From Vibrio sp. CAU 1672 (GTDB lineage: Bacteria > Pseudomonadota > Gammaproteobacteria > Enterobacterales > Vibrionaceae): a DNA stretch of 64,000 bases. A program made the position numbers and the translations under genes. The notes below the pieces were generated by a model, which worked only from the letters and a program-made list of their open reading frames with translations, did not search any database and was not told the origin of the DNA. The DNA lies in contig NZ_JARHUF010000002.1 in NCBI RefSeq assembly GCF_029223195.1, positions 344,030 through 408,029 on the forward strand. Direction: 5' to 3'. Positions 16,556-25,829 of the stretch are shown here, piece by piece. Position 1 is the first letter of the stretch; each line of letters starts with the position of its first letter.

Positions 16556-17293
16556 TCATTCTTCCATCAGAATTTTCATCATTTGTTGGTGTCGGCTCAG
16601 AAAATCTTTTGTGACCTCATAATGTTCCGTATCTTCATAGGCTGTTTCGTAAATCCCACTTTCACTAAACTGATAAATTTTTGCTCTGGGGTAAGCCAGG
16701 AGAATCGGAGAGTGTGTAGCAATGATGAACTGTGAACCATCTTCAACAAGCTGATGAATCGCTGAAATCGCGGCCAGTTGCCTGGTGGGTGATAGTGCCG
16801 CTTCTGGCTCATCCATAATATACAGGCCATGGCCACGAAGTTTGTTCGTGATTGTGGCCATGAATGCTTCGCCATGCGATTGTTTGTGTAACGATTTTCC
16901 TCCGTACCCTTGTATCGGTGGAGGTACTAGTTGATCCATATATGTAGCAACATTATAAAAACTTTCTGCTCTGAGAAAGTAATAGTCTTCAGGTTTTTTA
17001 AAGCTTTTGATTGTTTTTATAAAACCATCTAGTTCAGAATGCGTTTTTTCGGTAGCAAAGCCAGTATTTTTGTTTCCGCCCTCAGCATTGAGCCCCAGAG
17101 CAACGGCTATCGCTTCAATTAACGTAGATTTCCCTGAACCATTTTCACCAACAAAAAACGTCACATCAGGGTGAAACTCAAGAAAATCCAGTTCTTTGAT
17201 AGAAGGAACACAAAATGGAAATTGTTCAAAGTTTTCAATTTTGTCTCGCTTTAATTCAATTTCTCTCAGAAATGGTTTCGCTTCAAAGAACAT
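16556..17293 (-). CDS. AAA/ABC-type ATPase, stand-alone
   Basis: A 245-residue cytoplasmic ATPase. Walker A is GENGSGKST (~residue 47), Walker B is LYIMDEPEAALSP, and the switch histidine is in FIIATHSP, as in ABC-type AAA proteins of the RecF/SMC-like class. The region between carries HGEAF, a likely degenerate signature motif. The start is at 17293, where TTGGAG precedes the ATG; an 11-codon upstream extension lacks an RBS. No nuclease, TOPRIM or membrane partner is adjacent. Such single ATPases are frequent in accessory regions and some are defence components, but nothing here proves that role. Base composition is more AT-rich than the metabolic genes to the right. Confidence 0.85.
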   Translation of the reverse strand: MFFEAKPFLREIELKRDKIENFEQFPFCVPSIKELDFLEFHPDVTFFVGENGSGKSTLIEAIAVALGLNAEGGNKNTGFATEKTHSELDGFIKTIKSFKKPEDYYFLRAESFYNVATYMDQLVPPPIQGYGGKSLHKQSHGEAFMATITNKLRGHGLYIMDEPEAALSPTRQLAAISAIHQLVEDGSQFIIATHSPILLAYPRAKIYQFSESGIYETAYEDTEHYEVTKDFLSRHQQMMKILMEE

Positions 17294-17488
17294 ATAAACT
17301 CCAATATAAACACAAAAGCAACGCAAATGCCGTATGGCGATACGTTTGATTGATACAATATAGTCTGACTTTTACTCAAAGCAGACCGCACGGTATCTAT
17401 GCGCGGAATCTTCCCAAAACCAACATTTCGTTTATTTTATATAAGGAACGCTACTTGCGGACTGGTTCCCGAATCTCTTTAAACATGG

Positions 17489-18829
17489 TTAACACGGAAA
17501 TAGCGTATTTACGCTTGAACTTAACAGATTCTTTAGTTTACTCATTCCTTCCTGTAGCCTCTCTTCTGTACTGACAGACATTAATGAAAGACGGATATGA
17601 CTTGCTTCCATTCCGTTTACATCAAAATAGCTGCCGCTACTGACAAGAAGGTTTTGGTTTTTGGCTTCCTGAACCAAATGTTCTGCTTTCCACGGGTTCG
17701 GCAACGGTAACCAAATATGGTATCCAGTAGACCGACACTGGATGGATGGCATGATTTGGCGAGCTAACGATTGTCGCTCTTGAGCAGTGATGCGCTGAGA
17801 CTGCGCCAGATCAAACGCTTCACCAGATTCAATAAGGTGAGTGGCTGCACTAAAGTTAATAGGAGAAGGAAGCCAAATACTAGCCCGAACATGAGCATTT
17901 ATCAGTCCAATTTGGCTGTCTGGTACTTTGATAAATCCACATCTCATCGCGGGACTTATAGCTTTTGATAACGCTGAAATATGAAAAGCCTGTTCAGGTA
18001 TGAAATTGCTGATGGCAGGTATTGGCTTCTCATCCAGAAAACAATAGATGTCGTCCTCAACGAGCCAGATGTTGTGTTTACTGACAACCTTAGCCACCTC
18101 TTCGCGACGGAACGCGGGCATGGTTATTCCAGTAGGGTTTTGGTGGGACGGAATAATAATAACCAGTTTGGGCTTATGCTCCACAATCACCGAGTCTAAA
18201 GCTTCTGGTGATACACCATGCTCATCCAGCGGAACTCCGACGATATTGCGGCCAGAAAGATTCGCTATAGCAAAGATACCCGGGTATGTCAGAGACTCAA
18301 CAGCTATGGTATCACCTGGTTTAGTGAGGGCATTGATGAGCAGAGAAAGTGCATGTTGTGCGCCATTGGTTAGTATCGTATTTGCCGCATTTCCACCTTC
18401 TAATCCAAAATGCTTAGCCCAGGTACTACCGGCCTGGCGATGTGCTTCATGTCCTGAACGTTCAACGTACCCTATTAGCTCAGATGTAACCGAGTCAGCA
18501 GTTAGCTTGTATGCCTTTTGAATTGCATCAACATTTTTGTACAGGCAGGGCTGGAGAATAGAAAAGTTGTAATCGTCTTTATCGTCAGGTGCCTGAATGG
18601 CTTTACCTAAGTCAGACTTTGCACACACATAGGTTCCTCTTCCAACATGTGATTCGACCCGACCTTTATCAACCAGCAGACTATAGGCTTTGGCGATTGT
18701 AGCAGGCGTTGTATCCAAATCAGATGCTAGTTCTCGGTGAGTCGGTAGCTTTGAGTTAGGCTGGTACTCGCCCTTGTTGATTCGCCTTTCAATAACCTTT
18801 GCGATTTTAACAAACTTAGCGCTGCTCAC
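17489..18829 (-). CDS. MocR/PdxR-type regulator (GntR HTH fused to aminotransferase-like domain)
   Basis: A 446-residue protein with an N-terminal GntR-type winged helix (SKLPTHRELASDLDTTPATI) and a C-terminal fold-type I aminotransferase-like domain (~100-446). The PLP-lysine region reads HISALSKAISPAMRCG, and IIPSHQNPTG is the conserved Asn-Pro-Thr-Gly segment. The GTG at 18829 is chosen because TAGGAG lies 5 nt upstream; a frame-extending GTG at 18856 has no RBS. By family, such proteins use PLP and an amino-compound as effector and often act on a divergent gene. It is divergent from a beta-hydroxyacid dehydrogenase across a 38-bp perfect palindrome. Its effector is unknown. Confidence 0.9.
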   Translation of the reverse strand: MSSAKFVKIAKVIERRINKGEYQPNSKLPTHRELASDLDTTPATIAKAYSLLVDKGRVESHVGRGTYVCAKSDLGKAIQAPDDKDDYNFSILQPCLYKNVDAIQKAYKLTADSVTSELIGYVERSGHEAHRQAGSTWAKHFGLEGGNAANTILTNGAQHALSLLINALTKPGDTIAVESLTYPGIFAIANLSGRNIVGVPLDEHGVSPEALDSVIVEHKPKLVIIIPSHQNPTGITMPAFRREEVAKVVSKHNIWLVEDDIYCFLDEKPIPAISNFIPEQAFHISALSKAISPAMRCGFIKVPDSQIGLINAHVRASIWLPSPINFSAATHLIESGEAFDLAQSQRITAQERQSLARQIMPSIQCRSTGYHIWLPLPNPWKAEHLVQEAKNQNLLVSSGSYFDVNGMEASHIRLSLMSVSTEERLQEGMSKLKNLLSSSVNTLFPC

Positions 18830-18908
18830 ATGTTCTCCTACAGATACTTCAATCACTTTCTTAGATTATGACTTAGTTTAATTGAATTGGAAAATTAATT
18901 AACTTAGG

Positions 18909-18946
18909 TAATCGATCGCATTGACATATGTCAATGCGATCGATTA
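18909..18946. promoter_or_regulatory. 38-bp perfect palindrome with overlapping divergent -35 boxes
   Basis: Positions 18909-18946 are an exact palindrome centred between 18927 and 18928. The centre TTGACATATGTCAA supplies a consensus -35 (TTGACA) on each strand, at 18921-18926 and 18934-18929. The matching -10 regions would be poor (TTAAGG and TTACCT), suggesting activator dependence. It is the only strong element between the MocR-type regulator and the dehydrogenase, so it is the likely operator for both. Confidence 0.75.
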
Positions 18947-18993
18947 AGGTATTTCAATGTACTCAGACATCATCAGCAACAAGGAAATAATGA

Positions 18994-19881
18994 ATGAATC
19001 AAGTCAACGAGATTTCGAAAGTCGCCTTCATCGGCCTGGGTGTCATGGGATATCCAATGGCGGGACACCTTTCGAAGCAAGGTATTAGTGTCACGGTATA
19101 CAATCGTACCGAGTCTAAGGCGCAAAAATGGACAACTGAGTATGCAGGTGAGTCAGCAACAACCCCTTCAGCTGCTGCTCTGGATGCGGACGTTGTTGCT
19201 CTTTGTGTCGGAAATGACGAGGATGTGCGGAGTGTGGTATACGGAGACTCTGGGGTACTCAATAGCCTGCGTGCAGGTTCTGTTTTGCTTGATCACACGA
19301 CAACATCAGCAGAGTTGGCTGAGGAGCTTGCGACAGAGTGTGCAAAGAGAGGTATACATTTCATTGATGCACCGGTGTCAGGTGGCCAATCAGGTGCTGA
19401 GAATGGGGTGCTAACAGTTATGTGCGGCGGGCAAAAAGCTGCTTTTGAAGCCGTTTCTCCCGTACTTTCAAGCTACTCTAACCAAGCGGTTTTAGTGGGG
19501 GGAAATGGACAGGGGCAGAGATGTAAAATGGTAAACCAAATCTGCATTGCCGGGGTGTTAAAGGGGCTTAGTGAGGCGGTGCTGCTTGCGCAAAAATCCG
19601 GATTAGACATAGAGCAGATTGTTGATGTACTCAAACATGGAGCTGCCGGTTCGTGGCAGATGGAAAATCGTGCAGTCACCATGTCTGAAAACAGGTTTGA
19701 TTTTGGTTTTGCAATCGATTGGATGCGTAAAGATCTCGGGTTTTGTCTAAACGAAGCAAGAAAAAATGGTTTAATTTTGTCCCTTACTGAAGAGGTAGAT
19801 AAGCAATATCATTCTTTGCAAGAAAGAGGGTTTGGTCGCATGGACACATCAGTGCTTATAAAAGCATACGATAACGAATAG
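18994..19881 (+). CDS. NAD(P)-dependent beta-hydroxyacid dehydrogenase (3-hydroxyisobutyrate dehydrogenase family)
   Basis: A 295-residue oxidoreductase. The N-terminal Rossmann motif is GLGVMGYPMAGHL (~residue 13), the substrate signature is DAPVSGGQSGAENG (~125), and the catalytic lysine is in GQRCKMVNQ (~178). Family members oxidise 3-hydroxyisobutyrate, tartronate semialdehyde, sulfolactaldehyde or related acids; the exact substrate cannot be read from the sequence. The ATG at 18994 is used, with AAGGA 8 nt upstream; an ATG 4 nt earlier is out of frame. It is divergent from the MocR-type regulator, suggesting PLP or amino-acid-linked metabolism. Confidence 0.9.
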   Translation: MNQVNEISKVAFIGLGVMGYPMAGHLSKQGISVTVYNRTESKAQKWTTEYAGESATTPSAAALDADVVALCVGNDEDVRSVVYGDSGVLNSLRAGSVLLDHTTTSAELAEELATECAKRGIHFIDAPVSGGQSGAENGVLTVMCGGQKAAFEAVSPVLSSYSNQAVLVGGNGQGQRCKMVNQICIAGVLKGLSEAVLLAQKSGLDIEQIVDVLKHGAAGSWQMENRAVTMSENRFDFGFAIDWMRKDLGFCLNEARKNGLILSLTEEVDKQYHSLQERGFGRMDTSVLIKAYDNE

Positions 19882-19944
19882 TTGCTGTGATGCCCATGGA
19901 ATGGTTAGGTTAGGAAAAAATATCACTTCATTTATGGCTTGCAG

Positions 19945-19984
19945 AAAAAACAAGCTCTGAACCAGGCGTTTGGAACAGAGCTTG
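19945..19984 (-). terminator. Terminator of the coiled-coil lipoprotein gene
   Basis: CAAGCTCTG (19951-19959) pairs with CAGAGCTTG (19976-19984). On the minus strand the stem is followed by TTTTTT (the A run at 19945-19950), 26 bp past the stop of the minus-strand gene. Confidence 0.88.
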
Positions 19985-20010
19985 CCTTGATGGTAGTGCA
20001 TCCGTAATGG

Positions 20011-21294
20011 TTATTCCGTTGCTGCAGATACCAGTGCTTCTACTTTTTCAGTCACATCCTCTAACGTGGGCATTTCAGTAGCAGAATTGCTGGTAATCGC
20101 GTTCTCAACCGTTTTGGTGTAAGACTCGAGAAGTTTTGACAAGCGCTGACTGTGCTCTTTTTCCTGCTGTAACGCTTTTTGATTCAGCTCTAGCTTAGCA
20201 ACTGCTTCTTCCAGGTTCACTGTTAGTGCGCTTAGCTCATCTTTAGCGCTGGCAAGCTCTTGTGCCAGTTCATCGTTTTGGCGCGATTCCTGCTTTTTGC
20301 TGGTTTGCAGCGATGCAAGGATTGAAGCCGCCTGTTGGGGGAGTGGTTTGTCACGGTAATCCGTGCCATTGACCATCTGAGAAATCTTAAGTAAAGATTT
20401 CTCGTATGCCAGCACGATTGGCTCGAATCTTTTGCTCTTGACTGATGACAAGCGTGTCACCTCGTGGGCAACGCTTACCGTGTGCGCGAGCCTGAATTCC
20501 GCTGCTTTCACCGCTTGCTCGATGGCAGCGAAGTTGCGAGAATCGGTTTTAACCGTAAGCTCGACTTTGGCAACTTCAGCTTGGGCTTTTTTGTAGGTTT
20601 GCGGAGCGCGGCTGTCGTGCTTCATCGTACGGAGTTCAGCAAGCCGGGCTTTGAGCGGGTCAACGTACTCTTTGAGAATAACTTTTATTTCCAACTGCTT
20701 GGCAACGTCGAGAAACTTAACCTGAGCGAACTGGGCATCGCTGATCTCATTTCTATCCACATACTTAAAGAGTTGTAGATAACTTGAACGTACCTGGCCA
20801 TAGGTGGTCGAAAATATGGTTTTAGCCTTAAGCATGTCTAAGTAATCCATCTGGGCAATAGACTCTGCCAGGAGCTCGTCAGCTTGCACCTTCAGGGCGA
20901 CCAGTTGATTGTACAAGGTTTCTGTTTCGCCAAGTAATTCTGAGTATTTCTCAGCGTATGTGGTGGAACTGAATAGGGAATAGTCTTCTGTTGCCTCGCT
21001 TGGATCTTCGGCAATGTCATTGTAGACCTCTGTGGTCTCTTCCCAGGAATCCTGAAGATCGCGGACCTTAGAGGCGGAATACAGCTTGAAAGAGTCCAGA
21101 TCCGCCAGCTTGGCGCTCCATTCATCTTGTTGCGTTTTTATTTTTTCAAACAGACTGAAGGCATCGACTTGAGTTTCGACCGACTGGTTGTTGGTTAGGT
21201 CTGTCACCGCACTTTGATCTTTTTCTGTGCTTTGACAGCCGGCTAAGGCAGAAACGATGATGCCTGCCACTGCTGCTGTTTTGAATTTTTTCAT
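20011..21294 (-). CDS. Predicted coiled-coil lipoprotein of unknown function
   Basis: A 427-residue protein with a lipoprotein signal peptide and lipobox LAGC (Cys19), followed by mainly helical, charged sequence. A clear coiled coil runs through ~330-400 (heptad-like stretch with SAKDELSALTVNLEEAVAK and QKALQQEKEHSQRL). No enzymatic motif was seen and I do not recognise a family. The N-terminus predicts anchoring to a membrane facing the periplasm. It has its own terminator and no operon partner. Confidence 0.82.
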   Translation of the reverse strand: MKKFKTAAVAGIIVSALAGCQSTEKDQSAVTDLTNNQSVETQVDAFSLFEKIKTQQDEWSAKLADLDSFKLYSASKVRDLQDSWEETTEVYNDIAEDPSEATEDYSLFSSTTYAEKYSELLGETETLYNQLVALKVQADELLAESIAQMDYLDMLKAKTIFSTTYGQVRSSYLQLFKYVDRNEISDAQFAQVKFLDVAKQLEIKVILKEYVDPLKARLAELRTMKHDSRAPQTYKKAQAEVAKVELTVKTDSRNFAAIEQAVKAAEFRLAHTVSVAHEVTRLSSVKSKRFEPIVLAYEKSLLKISQMVNGTDYRDKPLPQQAASILASLQTSKKQESRQNDELAQELASAKDELSALTVNLEEAVAKLELNQKALQQEKEHSQRLSKLLESYTKTVENAITSNSATEMPTLEDVTEKVEALVSAATE

Positions 21295-21673
21295 ATTTAT
21301 GGCTCTTGTGTTACTAAATGTTGTTTTCGGGTTATTGCTATTATCATTGTTTTTGTATTAACAAGTTTCTCATTTCCGTGACAAATAAACATCAGTTCAT
21401 GGCTTTTTTTTGAACCAGGTAAACGTTTAGTTTGACTGGAATCGGCGTTCGCCCAAGGATAGGTGAACAGTTGACTGAAAAGTAAGCTAACTGTTGAGGG
21501 GGCGGTTTTGGGGAGACTCTTCGCAGATATTAAATGGGGTTAATACGGTGGTTTGATATAGTTATATCTGATCTGCAGTTGTGGGAGAGCTCATTTACGG
21601 TGACCTACAGCTAACGATCGCAAACAAGAGTGGGTTACTTTCACAGCAAAATGCTGAATGCGGCATTATCAGT

Positions 21674-21712
21674 TAAAAAGCCTGACTCCGGTTACGTTAC
21701 GAAGTCAGGCTT
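21674..21712 (-). terminator. Terminator of the beta-mannosidase gene
   Basis: AAGCCTGACT (21679-21688) pairs with AGTCAGGCTT (21703-21712); a run of A on the left becomes T on the minus strand. The rest of the 21295-21673 gap holds the lipoprotein promoter and a short AACAGTT/AACTGTT inverted repeat, with no gene seen. Confidence 0.85.
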
Positions 21713-21769
21713 GGTCAAAACAGCAGGGACGGTGATGGCCACCTCTGTGGGCGATCAGTTACCGGCTAC

Positions 21770-24226
21770 TCAGTAAGTGCTGCGAAGATCATAGATTCTG
21801 ATCCCGGCCTTGAGTGCCGCAGCAGATGACTGGCCAAAATATTTCACTTTGCGTTTGGTGCCGCAAATCGTGGCTGGCAGTAGCGTGAAGCTCGAATCAT
21901 CAAAACGTCCATCCCCATCAAACTCAATATGGACGAAATGCGCGGGTACATCACAGTCAAGTTCAATAGATAGCTGGCCATCTTCGTCAATGATTTGCCA
22001 TCCAATGTGACTTTTTTCCATTGCCGAATGTTTGTACAGTGCCGGATAAAAGGTATTTTCCAGTTTCTGCTGACCGTCGTTCATTTCCACATGCAGGAAG
22101 TAACCTGTGTGGGGGGCACTTTTGTCTAAGGTGATAGACCAGGGTTTTGCTACGCCGTCAGCAGCCAGCACGGACTCAACCGGCCAGGACTCAAGTACTT
22201 CGCCATCCCAGCTTAGTTTCCTGATGGTTCCTGACAGGGTTACAGGTTGGTGCTGGTCGTTGACCAGATGCAGAGTCACCACGTCATTCTCTTCGATCAA
22301 GGTCGCGAGCTGCGGGGCGAAAAAGCGCTTGGCGTGATAATGCAGCTGTTTCCAGCGACCGGTATATTCAATGCTTGACCACGAGCTGACAGGCCAGCAG
22401 TCATTCAGCTGCCAGTACAAAATACCACGGCAATGATCTTTATAAGCCCGCCAGTACTCGCTGGCGGTTTTGATCGCCAGTGCCTGTTGCACCTGACTGA
22501 GGTACAGCATGTTCTCAAAACTGTTGGGGAAGCGGAAATAGCGGGTAAACATTTCGGTGATGATACTGTTACCGCGGCCATTTTTCTGGTGCTGCTCAAA
22601 CGTTGGGGAGGTGACGTTCCGGTCACTCTCATCAGCATAGGTTGTCACGGTTGGCAGGGACGGCCAGGACTGATAACCAAATTCGGAGCAGAATCTTGGT
22701 TTAACGCCATAGTAAGCATCGAGTGATTTGCCGGAATGCCACACGTCCCAGAAGTGCATGTCGCCACTGTCGTCATCATGCCACGCATCGCCAAAGTCGA
22801 GTTCCCCATTACATGGCGAACTGGCCCAAAAGCGGCGGGTCGGATCTTCTTTTTCTACCACCTGTGCGAGCATGTTGTTCAGCCGGTCATAGTTCACGAC
22901 GTATTTCTCGCGGTTGGCTTTAGACTCAGGGTACCAACCGATGGCACCAATGACTTCATTATCCCCGCACCAAAGGGCAAGGCTAGGGTGATCCGATAAG
23001 CGGCGAACCTGATCAATCACTTCAAGCTCAACGTCTTGCATAAATTCTTTGGTTGACGGATACAGGGCACAGGCAAACATGAGATCCTGCCAGACCAGTA
23101 ACCCGAGTTCATCACACAGCTGGTAGAAGATGTCGTGCTCGTACATGCCTCCGCCCCAAACGCGGATCATATTCATGTTTGCCGCTTTGGCATCTTCCAG
23201 CAAGCGGCGGTAATGCTCGGGAGTGTGGGAAGATGGCAGGGCATCTAATGGGATCCAGTTGGCACCTTTCGCCATGATCGCCTGGTCATTTACTTTGAAG
23301 GTCATCGCATGGCCGATGTGATCGGCAGAGGTGTCCAGCTCAAGCTTGCGCAAGCCGATTTTCTTAGCGATGTGCTGTTGGTTGAGCGTAACGTTGAGCG
23401 GGTAAAGGTGTGCATCACCATAGCCTGCCGGCCACCAACGCTTTGGATCGGCCACCCGAATGGTCAGGCTGGTGGTTTGCACCCCGAGTTGAGTCATGCT
23501 GACCGGCACATGGTGGAGTTGGTCATCAAACTCAATTTCGATCAGGCTTGGCTGCGTGCTGCAGGCGGTTACGTCATAGTCGACCTTAATCTCAAGATCG
23601 CAACTGCCGTCTTTTTGCCAGTGCTGTACGGTATGGACACGGTTGAGGCGGGTCTGATGAACCGGCTCAAGTATAATCGACTGGTATACACCGCTGACCA
23701 GCAGGCAAATGCCCCAGTCCCACCCTGCGTGGCACTGGGTTTTACGTAGGGTATTCATATGGGGAATCTGATTGTTACCCACTGCCCACGGTACCGGAAA
23801 CGGTAGTCGCTTCGCCCGTTCAGCGGCTTCAATATCTGCACGTTTGAGAACAATTTTAATCTGGTTTTGTCCTGGCTGAAGGTAAGGGAGCACATCAGTA
23901 CGATAGCGCCGGAACATATTGCTACAGCTCAGGACATGCTGATCATTAATAATAAACTCAGCCAGGGTATCGACAAACTCCAGCTTTAAGTCAATGTAGT
24001 TAGCATCGAGAAAGTCTGCATCAAGGTGAAATTCTCGCTCTAAATGCCATTCGCATTCACCAACCCACTGAACATTACGTTCATTACATCCGTGGTAAGG
24101 GTTCTCAAGCAGACCGGCTTCGATCAGTGCTGAGTGGATGTCACCGGGTAGTGCGCAAGAAATATCGATATTAGGGCGCTGTGGTGATGCCAGCCTCCAA
24201 TTACCATCAAGTAATAAAGTAGACAT
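21770..24226 (-). CDS. Beta-mannosidase, GH2, cytoplasmic
   Basis: An 818-residue GH2 enzyme with the domain order of bacterial beta-mannosidases: N-terminal sugar-binding fold (GNWRLASP... PGDIHSALIEAGLL...NPYHGCNE), immunoglobulin-like domain, then a TIM barrel. The acid/base is Glu424 in WCGDNEVIG and the nucleophile is Glu515 in FCSEFGYQSWPS. It would release beta-linked mannose, for example from the Man-beta-1,4-GlcNAc core of N-glycans or from manno-oligosaccharides. No signal peptide is seen, so substrates must be imported. The RBS is AAGGAG. It is divergent from a porin that may admit its substrate. Confidence 0.93.
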   Translation of the reverse strand: MSTLLLDGNWRLASPQRPNIDISCALPGDIHSALIEAGLLENPYHGCNERNVQWVGECEWHLEREFHLDADFLDANYIDLKLEFVDTLAEFIINDQHVLSCSNMFRRYRTDVLPYLQPGQNQIKIVLKRADIEAAERAKRLPFPVPWAVGNNQIPHMNTLRKTQCHAGWDWGICLLVSGVYQSIILEPVHQTRLNRVHTVQHWQKDGSCDLEIKVDYDVTACSTQPSLIEIEFDDQLHHVPVSMTQLGVQTTSLTIRVADPKRWWPAGYGDAHLYPLNVTLNQQHIAKKIGLRKLELDTSADHIGHAMTFKVNDQAIMAKGANWIPLDALPSSHTPEHYRRLLEDAKAANMNMIRVWGGGMYEHDIFYQLCDELGLLVWQDLMFACALYPSTKEFMQDVELEVIDQVRRLSDHPSLALWCGDNEVIGAIGWYPESKANREKYVVNYDRLNNMLAQVVEKEDPTRRFWASSPCNGELDFGDAWHDDDSGDMHFWDVWHSGKSLDAYYGVKPRFCSEFGYQSWPSLPTVTTYADESDRNVTSPTFEQHQKNGRGNSIITEMFTRYFRFPNSFENMLYLSQVQQALAIKTASEYWRAYKDHCRGILYWQLNDCWPVSSWSSIEYTGRWKQLHYHAKRFFAPQLATLIEENDVVTLHLVNDQHQPVTLSGTIRKLSWDGEVLESWPVESVLAADGVAKPWSITLDKSAPHTGYFLHVEMNDGQQKLENTFYPALYKHSAMEKSHIGWQIIDEDGQLSIELDCDVPAHFVHIEFDGDGRFDDSSFTLLPATICGTKRKVKYFGQSSAAALKAGIRIYDLRSTY

Positions 24227-24399
24227 TAAGAACTCCTTGAGTGAGTGTTATATTTTAAAATTCATTGGTGAATATATTATTAAATGCCTGCGTTTATATA
24301 AAGAAGAAATAAGTGCAATATACTGGATAAATGTGTAATAACTCGCATGATTAGATCTTCATTAATTATAAGGATTATTACTGAATTAGGTTTGTAAGA

Positions 24400-24423
24400 A
24401 AAACATGAATAAGATCATGTTTT
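24400..24423. promoter_or_regulatory. Inverted repeat between beta-mannosidase and porin
   Basis: AAAACATGA-N6-TCATGTTTT, 9-bp perfect arms at CRP-like spacing. The TGA-N6-TCA core agrees with CRP, but CATGA replaces TGTGA, so either a degenerate CRP site or a site for another regulator is possible. The rest of the 381-bp gap is AT-rich with no gene. Confidence 0.5.
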
Positions 24424-24607
24424 ATTGCGCATTGGATCTTTGTGCTACAAAGTAGATAAATATCCAATATCCATAAAATTATCCTTTCGATATTATTTTT
24501 GTTGTCAGCTAAGCGCATTTAATAACTTTAAATTAACATCTTTAAACTGGTAGATGTTTGCCAGTTTGGCTTAGCTCGCATATTAATTATTACTAATAGG
24601 GTGTTTT

Positions 24608-25672
24608 ATGAAAATTAAGTACTGTACTGCAATGTGTGTTGCAGCTTTACTCTCCTCAGCAGCTACAGCAAATGACGATGTTGAAGTGTACGGCCAAATT
24701 GCAATCTCTATGTATAGCTATGCCGAAGATGGCAAAGATACCGTCAATCGTCTGGATAATGAGTCACGGGTTGGTTTCCGTGGTACCAAAGAGCTCGAAC
24801 GTTCGCCGAGACTAATATGGCAAATCGAGGGCAATAACGTTGGTTCTGGCGAAAACAGTGGTGACGGCCAGTTAGGACTGCGTGATACCTATGGTGGTTT
24901 TGAGGGTGACAATTGGGGACGTGTACGCTTTGGCCGCTTTTTGACTCCGGCATATGCGATTATCGACTGGCCTTATTCAAACCCGGGTCTGGGTAACGTA
25001 TTTGACTGGGGCGATGATATTGCTGGTGGTGCTTACTATGACCGTCAGTCTGATCAAATCAGCTGGGACAGCCCGAACTGGAATGGTTTCTCGATGACAC
25101 TGGCGACCGGTCGCGGTAACAATCTGGAAAACTCCAGCAGTAACTTCTACGGTGCCTCGGCGCACTACCGCACTGGCCCTTTGCAGCTCCATGCCGGTTA
25201 TGAATACGGTACTGAGCGTCTGGTCGAACTGGAAGATGCAGGAACCGGGTCGATGATGACGGCCAACTCTGACTATGAAACCTATATCGCTGGTTTTGAG
25301 CTGGCATTTGACAATGGTATTGGTTTGTTTGGTGCTTATAAAGTGATGTCTGCGGACTATGCCGACTACGATAACGGAGAGGCAGGCACGGGCTCGATTG
25401 AGCGTATTATTGGTCAGCGACAAGATCAAACATCGTACTCCGTGGGCGCGTTGTACGACATCGGCTACTGGCAGTTCAAAGTCGGTTATGCCGCGAACAG
25501 TGACTTGGAAATTGACAACCGTAAGGTCAGCGGAACGGCAGACAACGTTCTTTCTGGCCAGGCGATCTACTTCCTGGATGATCCGGCTATTGTGTATTTC
25601 CGAGTTAAATCGATGGAAATTAACGACACAGATATTACCGAAGTGCGTCTCGGTATGGAGTACTACTTCTAG
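24608..25672 (+). CDS. Outer-membrane porin, Gram-negative general/chitoporin-like
   Basis: A 354-residue protein with a cleavable signal peptide (about 21 residues, ending AATA-N) and beta-barrel features: alternating aromatic strands, the early ESRVGFRGTKEL motif, GRVRFGRFLTPAY (the L3-preceding region), and a C-terminal aromatic ending GMEYYF. This matches Vibrio OmpU-like/chitoporin families. It is divergent from the beta-mannosidase and upstream of the RpiR regulator, suggesting a role in outer-membrane uptake of mannosides or N-glycan fragments; the specificity is inference. Confidence 0.9.
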   Translation: MKIKYCTAMCVAALLSSAATANDDVEVYGQIAISMYSYAEDGKDTVNRLDNESRVGFRGTKELERSPRLIWQIEGNNVGSGENSGDGQLGLRDTYGGFEGDNWGRVRFGRFLTPAYAIIDWPYSNPGLGNVFDWGDDIAGGAYYDRQSDQISWDSPNWNGFSMTLATGRGNNLENSSSNFYGASAHYRTGPLQLHAGYEYGTERLVELEDAGTGSMMTANSDYETYIAGFELAFDNGIGLFGAYKVMSADYADYDNGEAGTGSIERIIGQRQDQTSYSVGALYDIGYWQFKVGYAANSDLEIDNRKVSGTADNVLSGQAIYFLDDPAIVYFRVKSMEINDTDITEVRLGMEYYF

Positions 25673-25756
25673 CCGATGCAGGTTTACTGGTTAGTAAGTA
25701 GTAGCAAGGGATGGGCACCAGTCTCATCCCTTGGTTAAACGGTGGTGCCGGATTGA

Positions 25757-25774
25757 AATGGCAGTATTTTCATT
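25757..25774. promoter_or_regulatory. Putative RpiR-family operator, site 1
   Basis: AATGGCAGTATTTTCATT matches the perfect palindrome at 28937-28954 at 15 of 18 positions. It lies 26-56 bp before the possible rpiR starts, consistent with autoregulation. Confidence 0.55.
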
Positions 25775-25829
25775 GTAGATTGTGGTGTGATTTTAGTATA
25801 TGACTGTGAAAAACCTAAAGCGGATAGAT

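Noticed and set aside
16383..16622. Possible 79-residue protein in the gap before the ATPase 3' end
   Set aside because: It overlaps the antisense ATPase coding region and has no family signal or RBS.
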